Assembly: GCF_004770105.1 (NCBI RefSeq)
Contig: NZ_RQEY01000019.1
Location: 1-64,000, forward strand
DNA: 64,000 bases
Reading direction: 5' to 3'
From: Leptospira andrefontaineae
GTDB taxonomy: Bacteria; Spirochaetota; Leptospiria; Leptospirales; Leptospiraceae
The notes beneath the pieces were generated by a model that saw nothing but the letters and a program-made list of their open reading frames with translations, searched no databases and was not told the origin of the DNA. Positions 27,374-38,121 of the stretch are shown piece after piece. The translations under genes and the position numbers were made by a program. How positions within the stretch are numbered: position 1 is the stretch's first letter; every line of letters starts with the position of its first letter.

Positions 27374-28153
27374 CTACTCTAAGTAATGTTTGCTGTATCT
27401 TGCTTCGATGTCTTTGATATCGAAGATGATAAAGAAGTCGGTAGTCTTGAAAACTGCATCCAATGCTGGAATTCCGCAGATTGTTGATCCGGCTCTAATA
27501 TACCCTTTGATCAATGCAGGGATTCTTTTAGAAACTTCTTTGATATCTTCTGGAGAGTAGTTCTGATCGAAACCTGGCATCTCGAATCCAGGAAGAGGTT
27601 TTACGTCGAAAGCTTCTCCAGCAAGAGCTTGTTTATCTTTCAAAAACGCATAAACTTCGTTTGCAGATTGAGCATCAGTGCTATGAACGGAACCGCAACC
27701 GAAAAGATATCCGATATTGTTCTTCTTCATGTATTGAGCGAGTCCGCCCCAAAGAAGAGAGATTACGGATCCGTCTCTGTATTCAGGATGAACGCAACTG
27801 CGTCCAATCTCTGCAGGTTCTCTTTCTAATTCGTAAATTTTAGTAATATCGAATTCGTTATCTGAGTAAAATCCCAGATTTGCCTTTGCGACACTTCTGC
27901 GCAGGATACGATAAGTTCCGACGATCATATCATCTCTGTTCTTATCTACTACGATAAGGTGGTCGCAAAATAAATCGTATTCATCTCTGTCTTTACGTGT
28001 AGCTGCGGATTGAGGTAAACCTTCTCCCAACTCTAGATTGAATACGTCATAACGAAGAGCTAAAGTTCTTTCGATCTCGAGTTGATTCTCAGCGATCCTT
28101 ACTTCAAGCTTACGTTCTACTTTTTGCTTTTTTTGGACTGTTCCTGATCCCAT
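27374..28153 (-). CDS. GNAT-fold acyltransferase, OlsB-like
   Basis: 259 residues of the Acetyltransf_5 (OlsB/hemolysin-like) group. Typical pieces are [13 protein letters not shown] near the N-terminus, the DHLIVVD and IVGTYRIL strands, and [23 protein letters not shown], the acyl-donor binding loop. OlsB N-acylates ornithine using acyl-ACP in ornithine-lipid synthesis. No OlsA-type gene is adjacent, so the acceptor is not certain. The gene is monocistronic with a clear terminator. Confidence 0.8.
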   Translation of the reverse strand: MGSGTVQKKQKVERKLEVRIAENQLEIERTLALRYDVFNLELGEGLPQSAATRKDRDEYDLFCDHLIVVDKNRDDMIVGTYRILRRSVAKANLGFYSDNEFDITKIYELEREPAEIGRSCVHPEYRDGSVISLLWGGLAQYMKKNNIGYLFGCGSVHSTDAQSANEVYAFLKDKQALAGEAFDVKPLPGFEMPGFDQNYSPEDIKEVSKRIPALIKGYIRAGSTICGIPALDAVFKTTDFFIIFDIKDIEARYSKHYLE

Positions 28154-28253
28154 TGTCGTCCTTCTTTTCCTTGTTAGGATGCTTCTATCTATCCTCCCAA
28201 ATGGTTACAGTCGGATTACGCTGGAAAGAAATTCCGATGACTGGACTGGCTGA

Positions 28254-28610
28254 TTATCCTGCCATTCTGCGGAGAGAAGTCAGTTTTTTGACATAATCGA
28301 CCAGGAAACCTTTCCCTTTTACGTCGATTTGGGTGAATTGGAGACCGAAAAGGCCCTGTGCTTCCTTGGAAGCGCTCAAGTGTTTGATCTTACCTAATGC
28401 TTTAAATGGTTTGTATCCGGGCAGAGAGATCACAATTTCCACGCTGGAATGAATATCGCATCCATCGAATTTATGGGGAACACGGACCGCTATCCCTCCC
28501 TCACTAACGTCCTGGGCGACAAGAATGTCTAAAAAACCGTTTCCCATCAATTGGAGTTGAACTGGTTGTTTAGGGAAAGGGACTACCCTTACCTGTTTTC
28601 TTTTCTCCAT
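28254..28610 (-). CDS. PilZ domain protein
   Basis: 118 residues, a stand-alone PilZ domain. The N-terminal RKQVR matches the RxxxR c-di-GMP motif and DVSEGGIAV matches (D/N)xSxxG. The remainder forms the expected beta barrel with GLFGLQF near the end. Single-domain PilZ proteins act as cyclic-di-GMP receptors on partner proteins. The partner is unknown; neighbours give no clear hint. Confidence 0.85.
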   Translation of the reverse strand: MEKRKQVRVVPFPKQPVQLQLMGNGFLDILVAQDVSEGGIAVRVPHKFDGCDIHSSVEIVISLPGYKPFKALGKIKHLSASKEAQGLFGLQFTQIDVKGKGFLVDYVKKLTSLRRMAG

Positions 28611-28724
28611 CCGAGGACCTCCGGAACAGAATAATGGCCAAACCTATATTATAAATGGATAAGACGGGAGAAGAAAATAGTTTTCTTACGAAAAATAATC
28701 GCGTAACACTCGTTCAAAATAGTG

Positions 28725-29546
28725 CTAAGTATTTAGTCCTAATTCTGCCTCTGCACCTTCTACTAAAGAGAGTTTGTATGTGGAAAGTATCTTGGAAACC
28801 TTCTTCTCAAACTTACGATTGAATACGAAGAAGTTCAAAGATTTTTCCAGAAAGAAAATCATCTCTATCGGTTTCCATTCGATCACCCCACGTTTTGCAT
28901 CTACGATCTTTCCGTGTTGTAAAAGAGTGGAGATAGCTCGGATAGAATGTTTCGGGAAGGTTGTTCTCAAAGCCTGATAAAGCGCCTTGGAGTCGGCTTC
29001 TAAAAAATGGAATTTACGAGAGAAGAGTACTGCATCATGAAAATATTCGGGACGGATCACTGCGCCATTCAACCTGAGTGAGATAATCAGAAATCCAATG
29101 AGGTCCGCCATCTCGGTAAAAATCCCTAGGCCCGGAACATCTTGACCGGGATATAAACGAGCAGAATCTCTTCCTTCCTGTTTCGGATGACGTGTCTGAA
29201 GCCAATTCACAACCAAATATTTTTCTTTGAAGAAGTAATCGTTGAGACGTATCCGATATTCTTGGATGCTCAAACGTAGATGTACTAAAATTTCGTTTTG
29301 GTGAGTTAGGATTAATTTTTGGTAGGTATCGTCGCTACCGGAAAGATCCAACTGGAAGGAATCATATCCTCTTTTTTTGAGTTCCGCCAGAACCCCAGTA
29401 ATCTCGAAAAGTTCCCAAACACTTTCTTTGGTTAAAGAATGAAATAGAACTCCGGATTGTGCGACGTGAGAGTCCACCGCCGCACATAAAAAGTCGTCGT
29501 ATACAAAATCGAAAAAACGCGGATTATTGTATGCAACCTTACCCAT
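28725..29546 (-). CDS. Conserved hypothetical protein, 273 aa
   Basis: No family named with confidence. The protein is soluble, with no signal peptide. A central segment LVVNWLQTRHPKQEGRDSARLYPGQDVPGLGI has a proline-glycine motif that looks structured and conserved, and is flanked by amphipathic strands such as EILVHLRLSIQEYRIRL. The C-terminal half is helical. It starts 18 bases from neither neighbour in a way that proves an operon, though the alpha/beta hydrolase gene lies just upstream on the same strand. Confidence 0.7.
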   Translation of the reverse strand: MGKVAYNNPRFFDFVYDDFLCAAVDSHVAQSGVLFHSLTKESVWELFEITGVLAELKKRGYDSFQLDLSGSDDTYQKLILTHQNEILVHLRLSIQEYRIRLNDYFFKEKYLVVNWLQTRHPKQEGRDSARLYPGQDVPGLGIFTEMADLIGFLIISLRLNGAVIRPEYFHDAVLFSRKFHFLEADSKALYQALRTTFPKHSIRAISTLLQHGKIVDAKRGVIEWKPIEMIFFLEKSLNFFVFNRKFEKKVSKILSTYKLSLVEGAEAELGLNT

Positions 29547-29631
29547 CTAATCTTTCGCTTTCTTTACAGTCTGGCAGGTTTCTTCCTTTTTTCAAGGAAA
29601 TAAATCCGGTCACCAAACTATATGAGGAATA

Positions 29632-30528
29632 TCAAAGTTTAGATCTGAAGTTTGAATACGCTTTCAAAACCTGATCTGCAGCTTCTGTCTGAGGATAATG
29701 TCCTATGCCCGGGAGTTCGTACACTTTCGCGTCCGGTCTCATCTCTCTCAATCGATCCACTACATGTTGTCCGCTGACAGGATCTTCCAGACCATCCGCC
29801 AAAGCGTACGGAATCGGACTATCGAGGATTGCTCCCACCCATCTATCTCTGAAAATTTTTCTTTCTCTCATGTATCTTATCAACTTGTGATAGATCAACT
29901 TCCCCCCTCCGTTGTTCACACATTCCCAAAAACCGTCCAACTCCTCTTGGATAGGTTTTGTATTCGGTCCGAAAACTTCTGAAAAACTTTTTTGGAAGGA
30001 AGTCTTGTTCACTAAACGGGAGAATAAAAATCCCAAAGGGCCGTTTAATAATTTCTGTACCGCTCTAGGTCTATGAGTCTCCGGAAAGATCCCTCCATTT
30101 AGGAAGAATACTGACTCCAAGTCGGGTCCACCGATCCTCTGTCCGGAGTTTTTCTCCCTAAATCTTGCGACCAATTCTTGGGCAACTGTGTCTCCTAGAT
30201 CATGAGCAAGAATATGCACTTTTTTAATCCCTTGCTCTTGTAGGAAGAACTCTACCTGGTCCGCGTATTCAAAAATAGAATAATGCCCGTCTTTAGGTTT
30301 TTCAGAAAAACCGAAGCCCAAATAATCTAAGGTCAGAACTTTGTATTGATGAGTAAGAGTTTCCCATACATCCTTCCAATCCCAGGAAGAAGTGGGAAAT
30401 CCGTGTAAAAGAAGAAGTGCCTCTCCTTCTCCGCCTATTCGATAGAATAGTTTCCTTTTTTTCCATTCAAAGAAAGCTCCCGATGCCTTCCAAGCCAAAG
30501 GGTGGGTTCTCCAAAGCGGTTCCGACAT
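29632..30528 (-). CDS. Alpha/beta hydrolase with Asp nucleophile
   Basis: 298 residues from the ATG preceded by GGAGGAG three bases upstream; the frame is open seven codons further but lacks a ribosome site. Fold motifs are LLLHGFPTSSWDW (oxyanion hole), LDYLGFGFSEKP, and the nucleophile elbow AHDLGDTVAQE with Asp rather than Ser. The final GIGHYPQTEA carries the catalytic His. An Asp nucleophile points to the haloalkane dehalogenase/epoxide hydrolase branch, close to MEST-like proteins. Substrate unknown. Confidence 0.85.
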   Translation of the reverse strand: MSEPLWRTHPLAWKASGAFFEWKKRKLFYRIGGEGEALLLLHGFPTSSWDWKDVWETLTHQYKVLTLDYLGFGFSEKPKDGHYSIFEYADQVEFFLQEQGIKKVHILAHDLGDTVAQELVARFREKNSGQRIGGPDLESVFFLNGGIFPETHRPRAVQKLLNGPLGFLFSRLVNKTSFQKSFSEVFGPNTKPIQEELDGFWECVNNGGGKLIYHKLIRYMRERKIFRDRWVGAILDSPIPYALADGLEDPVSGQHVVDRLREMRPDAKVYELPGIGHYPQTEAADQVLKAYSNFRSKL

Positions 30529-30606
30529 AGACTCCTCCAGAAGGAGCAATATTGTACTCCCTGCTTTTGGAATGGGAAGTGTAAAATTAATAACGCGATG
30601 GAAATT

Positions 30607-31563
30607 TCAATCCATTGCGTCTAGAAGGTTCGATAGAAAAACTTTTCTTTCTTTGCCTTCCGGAAATCTGCCAAGTCCAGCGCCCATATTATCTTTTAGA
30701 TGTGAAAGTTTAGAAGTCGCAGGGATTGCACAAGTCACTGCCGGATGAGAAAGAATATATTTTAAGAAGCCCTGCGCGAATGAATTACAATCCCATTCTT
30801 TAAAATATTCAGGTAATATTTTACCCTTTGTATTCCTAAAAAGTCCACCCTCTTCAAAAGGGCGATTGATCAGGACTGCAATCCCATGTTCTTGGGCAAA
30901 AGGCAAAATTCGATCCTCTGCTTCACGCGTTTGGATAGAATAAGGTATCTGCAAGAAGTCCGGTTTTTCTTTTTCGGAGATACGTTCCATTTCGGCGAAT
31001 GCAGAGGTTGTAAAATGTGTCAGACCTATATAACGGATCTTTCCTTTTTCTTTTAGGCCTCTCAATGTTTTGAGATGAGTTTGAGTATCTAGTAAATTAT
31101 GAATTTGGAATAGATCGATCTTCTCTGCTTTCATCTTTTTGAAAGAAGCTTCGATCTGTGATTTTCCGGCTGCTTCTCCCCTGATCCAAACCTTTGTAGC
31201 TAAGAAAAATTTCCTTTTCTCCGTGTCGGAAAAATCCTTGGATAAAATCCCGAAAATTTCCTCGGAACGACCATACATGGGAGAAGAATCTACCACACCT
31301 CCGCCAGTATGTAGGAACTCCGACAAAACTTCTTTTAAAGGGGCCAAAGAAGAAGGATCCGGATCCACATCTAAAGTCTGCCAAGTACCTAGACCGATTG
31401 CAGGAATTTCTTCTCCAGTTTTTGGGATCTTACGTTTTAACATCTTAGAAGCTCCGGACGTCTGGGAGAATAACGGAGAAATCATTTTCTCCGAAAGACT
31501 TATACCTGCGGCGGATAACGCCAAAAGTTTCAGGAACTTTCTTCTGGAATAAGGGCTTTCCAT
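30607..31563 (-). CDS. Aldo/keto reductase with Tat signal
   Basis: 318 residues. The N-terminus SRRKFLKLLALSAAG is a twin-arginine signal, so the enzyme is probably folded in the cytoplasm and exported. The barrel carries the tetrad positions: GVVDSSPMYGRSEE (Asp and Tyr), ATKVW (Lys) and FQIHNL (His). Residues IPATSK near the end belong to the cofactor-binding loop. Family members reduce carbonyls with NADPH. How a nicotinamide-dependent enzyme works outside the cytoplasm is unclear, though Tat export of this group is known. Confidence 0.85.
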   Translation of the reverse strand: MESPYSRRKFLKLLALSAAGISLSEKMISPLFSQTSGASKMLKRKIPKTGEEIPAIGLGTWQTLDVDPDPSSLAPLKEVLSEFLHTGGGVVDSSPMYGRSEEIFGILSKDFSDTEKRKFFLATKVWIRGEAAGKSQIEASFKKMKAEKIDLFQIHNLLDTQTHLKTLRGLKEKGKIRYIGLTHFTTSAFAEMERISEKEKPDFLQIPYSIQTREAEDRILPFAQEHGIAVLINRPFEEGGLFRNTKGKILPEYFKEWDCNSFAQGFLKYILSHPAVTCAIPATSKLSHLKDNMGAGLGRFPEGKERKVFLSNLLDAMD

Positions 31564-31622
31564 TAAGTTCTCCCCAAGCGGCCGAATTTTAAGGGCAGTT
31601 TGCCCTCGGACTCAACTAAAAA

Positions 31623-34385
31623 TTAATGAGCTTCGTCCCAGTTTTGCCCGAATTTTCCTTCTACCTTGATCGGAACATCTAAAGGAAGAGCATCCTCCAT
31701 CAGCCTTTTACAAACTTTCAAGAACTCATCCTTCTCCGATTTATACACTTCGAATACCAATTCGTCATGTACTTGGAGTAGAAGTTTGGATTTCCATTTT
31801 CTTTTTTCGATCTCGTCTTGGATCTGGATCATTGCTATCTTGATCATGTCGGCGCAGGTTCCTTGGATAGGAGTGTTGATCGCTACCCTTTTGGCTCCTT
31901 CTTTTGCCTGACGATGAGTGGATGTAATATCCGGAATAGGTCTCCTTCTTCCTTTCATGGTTTCTACATAACCTTTCTCTTCGCAAAAGGCGACCGTATC
32001 ATCCATATACTTTTGTACACCAGGATACTGGGTTAGATATCGATCTATAAAACTCTTTGCTTCGTCTCTAGGAATTCGAAGGTTACGGCTAAGACCGTAA
32101 GGAGTGACTCCATATATTACGGAAAAGTTAACTACTTTCGCTTTATCTCTCATCTCCGGGCTGACCAGATCTTCTGAAACTCCGTAGATAGCAGCGGCGG
32201 TTCTTTTGTGGATATCGATCCCTTTTTTGTAGGCATCCATCATGGCAGGATCTTTGGAAATATGGGCCATGATCCTAAGTTCTATCTGAGAATAGTCCAA
32301 ACTTAAGATCTCAAAATCCTTATGACCTGAGATAAAACCTTTTCGGATCAATCTGCCTTCTTTTTCTCGGATCGGAATATTTTGTAAGTTCGGATCTGTA
32401 GAAGAAAGTCTTCCTGTCGCTGCGATAGTCATATTATAACTGGTGTGAATTCTTCCATCTTTAGGAGAAGCCATACTTGGAAGAGTATCTACGTAAGTAG
32501 AGATCAACTTTGTATATTTTCTATAATCCAAAAGTTTTTCGATGATTGGATGTTCTCCCAATAATTCTTCCAAAACTTCGTGGTCTGTGGAATAACCTGT
32601 TTGGGTCTTTTTAACAACTCTAAGCTGCAGCTCATCGAATAGGATTTTTTGCAATTCTTTGGTAGAAGCGATATTGAATTCTTTTCCGGCAGCTTTGTAG
32701 ATCCCTCTTTCCAGATCTTTTACTTCTCTTTGGAAATCTTTAGAAAGTTCCGCGAAATATTTCGAATCGACCGAGATCCCAGCCTTCTCCATTTGGGTTA
32801 AAACTGGAATTAAAGGCAGATCTATATCCTTGAATACACTTTCCAGCCCGGATTGTTTTAGGGACTTACGAAGAACATTATATAATCTTAAAGTAATATC
32901 CGCATCTTCCGCTGCGTATTCGGAAACCTTGTCCAGATCCACTTCCCAAAGATTTTTTTTATTCTTACCGGTTCCTACTAATTCCGCATAAGTGATCGTC
33001 TTATAATTCAGAAGATCTTCCGCAAGATCATCCATATTAAATCTACGGCTTTCAGGCGCCAAAATATAGGCCACGATCATAGTATCAAAAACGATATTTG
33101 TTACTTCGAAGCCGTGGTTTTGCAAAACGATCAGGTCGTATTTAATGTTCTGACCGACTTTAGGAATATTTGGATCTGCTAATATAGGTCCTAATATTTC
33201 ACGAACCTGATCTAAAGGAAGAAGTTGTTCCTTATTTGTAAATAAACCCTCTTGTGTATGAGAGACAGGGATATAAAAACCGGTTCCTTCTTGGTTACAC
33301 AAAGAGATCCCTAAAAGTTCCGCATCAAAAGCGTACTGGGATGTTGTTTCTGTGTCCACGGAAAGAATCGGAGATTTTTTCCAAGCTCTTGCAAGTTTGG
33401 TCAATTCTTCTACACTTTCTACTCGTTTATAAATCCCTTTTTTGGCAGCCGGACCTTTTGCGGAACCTGCTGTTGTTTCTTCCGGTTCATCCTTAGGAGG
33501 TTCTTTGCCTACCGACTTAGCTAAGTCTCGAGATAGAACATTATATCCTTGGTTCTTTAGATATTTTATCCCTTCGTCAGAAGCATAGTCAGGAAGTTTG
33601 AGATCATCTTCCTTGATACCCAAATCTAGATCTCTCCTAATCGTGGCCAATTGCCTGGACATGAAAGCATTGTCTTTATGTTCTATAAGTTTGTTCTTTA
33701 AGCCTGGATTTTTGATCTTCTCTATATTTTTATAAATCCCTTCTAGGTTTTTATATTCTTGGATCAACTTAGAAGCTCCCTTCTCGCCGATCCCTTTTAC
33801 TCCAGGAATATTATCAGAAGTATCGCCAACGATCCCCATATAGTCAGGGATCTGTTTTACGTCTACACCCACTTCTTCTTTTACCCAGGAAGAGTCGATT
33901 TCCACAAATTCAGTGACTCCCTTTTTACCCCTGAGCATTTTAATATTCTTTTTTTCTAATAGTTGGTATAAGTCCTTATCACCGGAGAAGATCAAAATTT
34001 CCTTTGCAGAAGATTTATAATTTTCCGCAAGAGTCCCGATAATATCGTCCGCCTCATGTTTTTCTATCTTTAGGATCCTAAAACCTAAAACCTTCAGGGT
34101 TTCCATGATCTCATTCAACTGAGGTCGAAGATCTTCCGGCATAGGTTTACGATTTGCTTTATATTCTGCGAATGTAGCTCCTCTTTCCAAGGGCCCGCCA
34201 GGATCAAATGTCATTGCTACGTGAGTAGGAGAATAATCCTCGAAAAGTTTGAATAACATTCTGAAAAATCCAAAGACCGCACCACTTGGTTGTCCTGTTT
34301 TTGAATTTTTCAAATTGGAAGCTGCAAAAGCATAATACGCTCTGAATGCAAATGCGTGACCGTCTACTATGAGTAATTTTTTCAT
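31623..34385 (-). CDS. polA: DNA polymerase I
   Basis: 920 residues, the usual full length. The 5' nuclease domain occupies 1-290, with [25 protein letters not shown] and [22 protein letters not shown]. The 3'-5' proofreading domain (about 335-515) keeps its acidic residues in [18 protein letters not shown] and [12 protein letters not shown], so proofreading should be active. The polymerase domain has [15 protein letters not shown], the O-helix [18 protein letters not shown] and [12 protein letters not shown]. It fills gaps in repair and Okazaki processing. The glycosyltransferase gene upstream overlaps it by four bases (ATGA), so they share a transcript. Confidence 0.97.
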   Translation of the reverse strand: MKKLLIVDGHAFAFRAYYAFAASNLKNSKTGQPSGAVFGFFRMLFKLFEDYSPTHVAMTFDPGGPLERGATFAEYKANRKPMPEDLRPQLNEIMETLKVLGFRILKIEKHEADDIIGTLAENYKSSAKEILIFSGDKDLYQLLEKKNIKMLRGKKGVTEFVEIDSSWVKEEVGVDVKQIPDYMGIVGDTSDNIPGVKGIGEKGASKLIQEYKNLEGIYKNIEKIKNPGLKNKLIEHKDNAFMSRQLATIRRDLDLGIKEDDLKLPDYASDEGIKYLKNQGYNVLSRDLAKSVGKEPPKDEPEETTAGSAKGPAAKKGIYKRVESVEELTKLARAWKKSPILSVDTETTSQYAFDAELLGISLCNQEGTGFYIPVSHTQEGLFTNKEQLLPLDQVREILGPILADPNIPKVGQNIKYDLIVLQNHGFEVTNIVFDTMIVAYILAPESRRFNMDDLAEDLLNYKTITYAELVGTGKNKKNLWEVDLDKVSEYAAEDADITLRLYNVLRKSLKQSGLESVFKDIDLPLIPVLTQMEKAGISVDSKYFAELSKDFQREVKDLERGIYKAAGKEFNIASTKELQKILFDELQLRVVKKTQTGYSTDHEVLEELLGEHPIIEKLLDYRKYTKLISTYVDTLPSMASPKDGRIHTSYNMTIAATGRLSSTDPNLQNIPIREKEGRLIRKGFISGHKDFEILSLDYSQIELRIMAHISKDPAMMDAYKKGIDIHKRTAAAIYGVSEDLVSPEMRDKAKVVNFSVIYGVTPYGLSRNLRIPRDEAKSFIDRYLTQYPGVQKYMDDTVAFCEEKGYVETMKGRRRPIPDITSTHRQAKEGAKRVAINTPIQGTCADMIKIAMIQIQDEIEKRKWKSKLLLQVHDELVFEVYKSEKDEFLKVCKRLMEDALPLDVPIKVEGKFGQNWDEAH

Positions 34386-35596
34386 GCCGCTTCCCCGGAT
34401 TTTCCTTTAGAGGTGGAATAGATCTCTTCACCTAATAAACTATAGTACGCGAGTTCAGTTTTCTTAATGGTATTTTTAACAGAGAACCTTTTTACGGATT
34501 CTTTATTAAACGCTCCCATAGATTTCCGAACTTTAGGATCTTCTAATAGAGTTTTGTAAGAAGAAGCAAGAGATATAACATCCCCCACCGGAGAAACAAA
34601 TGCACCTTTACCTTCGGTCAACATTTCCGCAATGCCTCCGCCGTTCGTGGCAACGATAGGTAAACCGGATGCCATCGCGTCTAAAACGGAAGTCCCGAGT
34701 CCTTCTTCTTTCGAAGTTAACGTGAAAATATCGAATAAGGAAAGAAGTTCGGAGATATCTGTTCTGAATCCTGTGAAGATCACTTTATCCAAAAGTTTTT
34801 TTTCTGAAGCTAGTCTTTCCAGTTCTTTTCTGAGTTCACCTTCGCCTACGATAAGCACCTTATACTTTTTGTCAGTTTCTACTTTGGACAAAGCATTGAG
34901 TAAAGTTTTTTGGTCCTTATGATCGACTAACGCAGCAATATTCCCTATAATCAGTTCATCTTTGGAAAGATTGAATTCTTTTCTGAGATAAGATACATCA
35001 CTCGCTTTTTTAGAAACACCTAAATCAATCCCGCTATATACGGTTACAACTTTAGCCGGATCAATCCCGTCCATGATAAGAATTTCACGAATACGATTCG
35101 AAACACTTAAGTAAAGATCCACTCTATCGGATACATACTTACGTTTGCTAAACCAATTCTTTCTAAGTCTAAAATCCACTCTTCTGGAAACTACAAGTTT
35201 CACTTGAGGATGTTTTGCTTTCGCCATCCAAGCAATAGAATGTGCTTTTGCAGTATGTGCATGAATGAGTTTGATCCCTTTGGAAACAATGAGTTCTTGG
35301 AGTGCCTTTACGGAGCCAAAGTCCCATTCACCTTTTAAAGGAAGGGTAACTGTTGGAAGTCCAACATCATTGGCGCGTGTCTCTAATGCAGAACCAGGTT
35401 TGCATAGAATGAGCTGAGGGATTTTGTGTTTTTTTAAACCTTCTGCCAGAAGAAAAAGTTGTCTTTCTCCTCCTCTCCAGCCGGTTTCCGTGTCGATATG
35501 AAGAATCACCCGATCAAATTGGGGTTCTGGCTTGAATTCTGCAAGAGTTCCGCCATTTCTTTTTAGGAAAAAGTCCTGGACAAACAGGATCCGCAT
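34382..35596 (-). CDS. Glycosyltransferase family 4 protein
   Basis: About 404 residues. GT-B fold: an N-terminal GWRGGERQ loop for the acceptor side and a C-terminal donor domain with [21 protein letters not shown] and the [24 protein letters not shown] block carrying the E-x7-E nucleotide-sugar motif. The start is uncertain: ATG at 35596 (chosen), TTG at 35605, or later, because about 30 residues precede the usual first strand. It overlaps polA by four bases. Likely builds an envelope glycan or lipid; sugar unknown. Confidence 0.88.
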   Translation of the reverse strand: MRILFVQDFFLKRNGGTLAEFKPEPQFDRVILHIDTETGWRGGERQLFLLAEGLKKHKIPQLILCKPGSALETRANDVGLPTVTLPLKGEWDFGSVKALQELIVSKGIKLIHAHTAKAHSIAWMAKAKHPQVKLVVSRRVDFRLRKNWFSKRKYVSDRVDLYLSVSNRIREILIMDGIDPAKVVTVYSGIDLGVSKKASDVSYLRKEFNLSKDELIIGNIAALVDHKDQKTLLNALSKVETDKKYKVLIVGEGELRKELERLASEKKLLDKVIFTGFRTDISELLSLFDIFTLTSKEEGLGTSVLDAMASGLPIVATNGGGIAEMLTEGKGAFVSPVGDVISLASSYKTLLEDPKVRKSMGAFNKESVKRFSVKNTIKKTELAYYSLLGEEIYSTSKGKSGEAA

Positions 35597-35634
35597 TAGT
35601 GACAATTATTCTAATATAGCAGAGGAAATCCAGA

Positions 35635-36435
35635 ATGTGCGAACTTTTGGGAATGAGCGCCAATGTTCCTACAGATATATGCTTCAGTTTCACCGGCCTT
35701 GTCCAAAGAGGTGGGAAAACAGGACCCCATAAAGACGGATGGGGGATCGCATTTTATGAGGGCAAAGGTTGTAGGGTCTTCCAAGATCCTCAAGCAAGTG
35801 CGGATTCACAATTAGCGGAACTGGTCCGAACATTTCCGATCAAAAGTAATTTAGTTATTTCACATATCCGAAAAGCAAATCGCGGTAAAGTAGATCTAAA
35901 AAACACACATCCGTTCGTTCGGGAGCTATGGGGTTATTATTGGACATTCGCTCATAATGGACAATTAAAGGGAGTGAAGAAGGAACCATTAAAAGATTTT
36001 ACGCCTGTTGGGACAACTGACAGTGAGTATGCTTTTTGCTGGGTGCTTTCGGAATTAAAGAAGAAGTTTAAGACAAGACCTAAAAACGAAGTACAACTTT
36101 CTCAAGAGATCCGCAAACTGTTGTCCAAGCTCGGAAAAAAAGGAGTTTCAAATATCCTAATTTCGGATTCCAAATATTTATACGCATATTGTTCCACAAA
36201 ACTAGTTTATATCACAAGGCATGCTCCGTTTGGAGAAGCAAAACTAATAGATGCAGATCTGAGTATTGACTTTAGTAAACATACAAGTCCGAAAGATATA
36301 GTTACTGTTTTAGCCACAAGTCCTTTGACCCAAAATGAAATTTGGACCCAGTTTTTACCTGGAGAATTTCAAGTCTGGAAAGAAGGAAAACAATGGCAAA
36401 GATTTTCTCCTGATAAAGAAAATAGGTCTGCCTAA
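35635..36435 (+). CDS. Class II glutamine amidotransferase
   Basis: 266 residues. The protein begins MCELLGM, with Cys2 becoming the N-terminal nucleophile after Met removal. [21 protein letters not shown] and FAHNGQLKG are the expected glutaminase motifs of the YafJ/EgtC-like group. It releases ammonia from glutamine; stand-alone members have poorly known acceptors. It is divergent from the glycosyltransferase gene, about 38 bases between starts, and is followed after 9 bases by a membrane protein gene in the same operon. Confidence 0.9.
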   Translation: MCELLGMSANVPTDICFSFTGLVQRGGKTGPHKDGWGIAFYEGKGCRVFQDPQASADSQLAELVRTFPIKSNLVISHIRKANRGKVDLKNTHPFVRELWGYYWTFAHNGQLKGVKKEPLKDFTPVGTTDSEYAFCWVLSELKKKFKTRPKNEVQLSQEIRKLLSKLGKKGVSNILISDSKYLYAYCSTKLVYITRHAPFGEAKLIDADLSIDFSKHTSPKDIVTVLATSPLTQNEIWTQFLPGEFQVWKEGKQWQRFSPDKENRSA

Positions 36436-36444
36436 TATCTTTTT

Positions 36445-36990
36445 ATGAACCCTTTAGGGAAATTTCCGAATCATCTAAAAATTTTAGGGATCTTTCTTTT
36501 ATCCTATACCTTGATCACGAATTATTTATGGAGAGAACCTGATAATTATTTTTGGATCTGCCATGTTTCTGCATTTTTAGTTTCAGGAAGTTTGATTTTC
36601 GGGTTTCAAAAAGGAATTCGCATCGGAGGGCTCTGGCTCATACTCGGAACCATTCTTTGGCTTTCCGATGAGATTTTAAACGATTATCCTCTGGATAAAC
36701 TTTCTTATTTTACACATTCATTATATGCAATAATCTCTATATATTGCTTTCGAAGGATAGGATTATTTCCGTTTCCATGGATCGGAGCTTTTTTGTGGTA
36801 TGTTTTCGTACAATTACTCAGCCTGAAATTCACTGATCCTGCTCAAAATATCAATCTAGTATATTCCATTTGGCCTCCATGGGACCTACTATTTTCGAAT
36901 TACCTTCATTTTCAGATTTTTATGAATCTTTCCATCCTAGGAGTTCTTTTTCTCGGATCATATATATCGAATAGATTTTCTGATGAGTAA
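36445..36990 (+). CDS. Hypothetical membrane protein, 181 aa
   Basis: About six hydrophobic helices, no recognised family. WREPDNYFWICH and SIWPPWDLLFSNYLHFQ are tryptophan-rich segments between helices. It follows the amidotransferase gene after 9 bases and precedes the CULT-domain gene by about 60 bases on the same strand, so the three may be one transcript. Confidence 0.75.
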   Translation: MNPLGKFPNHLKILGIFLLSYTLITNYLWREPDNYFWICHVSAFLVSGSLIFGFQKGIRIGGLWLILGTILWLSDEILNDYPLDKLSYFTHSLYAIISIYCFRRIGLFPFPWIGAFLWYVFVQLLSLKFTDPAQNINLVYSIWPPWDLLFSNYLHFQIFMNLSILGVLFLGSYISNRFSDE

Positions 36991-37049
36991 TAAGATCGGA
37001 TCTAAGATAAAGAACTTGAGAATTCAATTATACGTTGTAAATAGATTCT

Positions 37050-37409
37050 ATGCCTGAAATTTTCCAGGATCCAAAAAAAATCGAATATAGAATCGAAAAC
37101 GAAAATTGGAAGTTATGCACTTCCTGTGGAGAAAAGATCACAAAAGAAGAATGGAAAACTTCTGTGGATGGAGCATACATTCACAATTTTATCAATCCTC
37201 TTGGAATTGAATTCAGAATTCTTACATTCTCTCAAGCAATCGGAATTACTTGGCAAAAAGATTCTTACCAAGAACATACTTGGTTTCCAGGTTTTGCTTG
37301 GAGAATAGGTAGCTGCTCTACTTGTGGATCTCATTTGGGTTGGAATTTTGAATCCGCTGTAGGCTCGAGTTCATTTTTAGGATTAATCTTAGGAAGAATT
37401 ACTTCTTAA
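37050..37409 (+). CDS. Single-domain CULT protein (cereblon-type thalidomide-binding fold)
   Basis: 119 residues forming one domain. Zinc ligands are C23-x2-C26 and C89-x2-C92. Between them lie HNFINPLGIEFRI and TWFPGFAWRIGSCSTCG, then HLGW. The tryptophan cage is W78, W84 and W98, with F100, N49 and F55 at the supporting positions. This spacing (W-x5-W-x13-W-x-aromatic) is that of the cereblon CULT domain and of the bacterial single-domain homologue from Magnetospirillum, as I recall it. CULT domains bind thalidomide-like imides and, in cells, ligands such as uridine or C-terminal cyclic imides in damaged proteins. No ubiquitin system exists in bacteria, so the role here is unknown. It ends three bases from the converging gene at 37412. 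Confidence 0.88.
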   Translation: MPEIFQDPKKIEYRIENENWKLCTSCGEKITKEEWKTSVDGAYIHNFINPLGIEFRILTFSQAIGITWQKDSYQEHTWFPGFAWRIGSCSTCGSHLGWNFESAVGSSSFLGLILGRITS

Positions 37410-37411
37410 TT

Positions 37412-37987
37412 CTAAAAATGAAACCTATATTTTAAATCCATTCCAAATGTATCCCTAACTTGATCTCTCCCAGTTTCTTGAGAATAAGTACGAATATTAA
37501 GATCGAATCCGGCAGAATTTTCTCCCTCCCATTGGATCCCTCTCCAATATGTATAAGCCAATTGAAAAATATACTTTGCACCTAAAAGAGCTAATCTCAG
37601 ATCATTTCTGCTACGAACTCCTTCCAGATCATCCTGTTTACTATGTTGATAATTCGCTAAAAAGGTAATCATCCCAGGATCAGGTTGAGGGTAAAAATTA
37701 GAATACGCAAGGAACAGATTCCGGGAGTTTTCGAATTCTTCTTTTCTTTCCAATTCTTCTTTATGCCCTTTCAATTCAGAAAGAATTAAGATAGAAGTGA
37801 CTATCATCGTAAATCTAGCTTTTCTGTATTCTTTTGCATGTAGAAGTCCCCAACCAGGAAGAACAGCGCTCCTCCAAACCAAATCCCAACGAGATCTATC
37901 TTTTGTTTCCGGAGAAGTTGTTTGGTCTTGAGAATGAATGGATGTAAGACCAAAGAAGAATATACAAAATAAAACGAATTTTCTCAC
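37412..37987 (-). CDS. Hypothetical exported envelope protein
   Basis: 191 residues from a GTG at 37987 with AAGGAAGG six bases upstream; a TTG ten codons earlier is possible. The signal VRKFVLFCIFFFGLTSIHSQ suggests cleavage after HS. WRSAVLPGWGLLHAKEYRKAR resembles the DUF5683-like membrane-anchoring segment found in spirochaete and Bacteroidetes envelope proteins. The C-terminus ends in alternating strands with a final Phe (KYRFHF), like an outer-membrane beta-strand end. Function unknown. Confidence 0.7.
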   Translation of the reverse strand: MRKFVLFCIFFFGLTSIHSQDQTTSPETKDRSRWDLVWRSAVLPGWGLLHAKEYRKARFTMIVTSILILSELKGHKEELERKEEFENSRNLFLAYSNFYPQPDPGMITFLANYQHSKQDDLEGVRSRNDLRLALLGAKYIFQLAYTYWRGIQWEGENSAGFDLNIRTYSQETGRDQVRDTFGMDLKYRFHF

Positions 37988-38121
37988 CCGAACCTTCCTT
38001 TTAGGAATAATACACAAAGTAGATCAGTACAGTCACGAAAAAAAGGAACCTAAGAAAATTAGAGAATTTCGAATACTTTGTTGCCATGAGTAAGCGGACC
38101 CGTTAATTCTACGGACTATCT

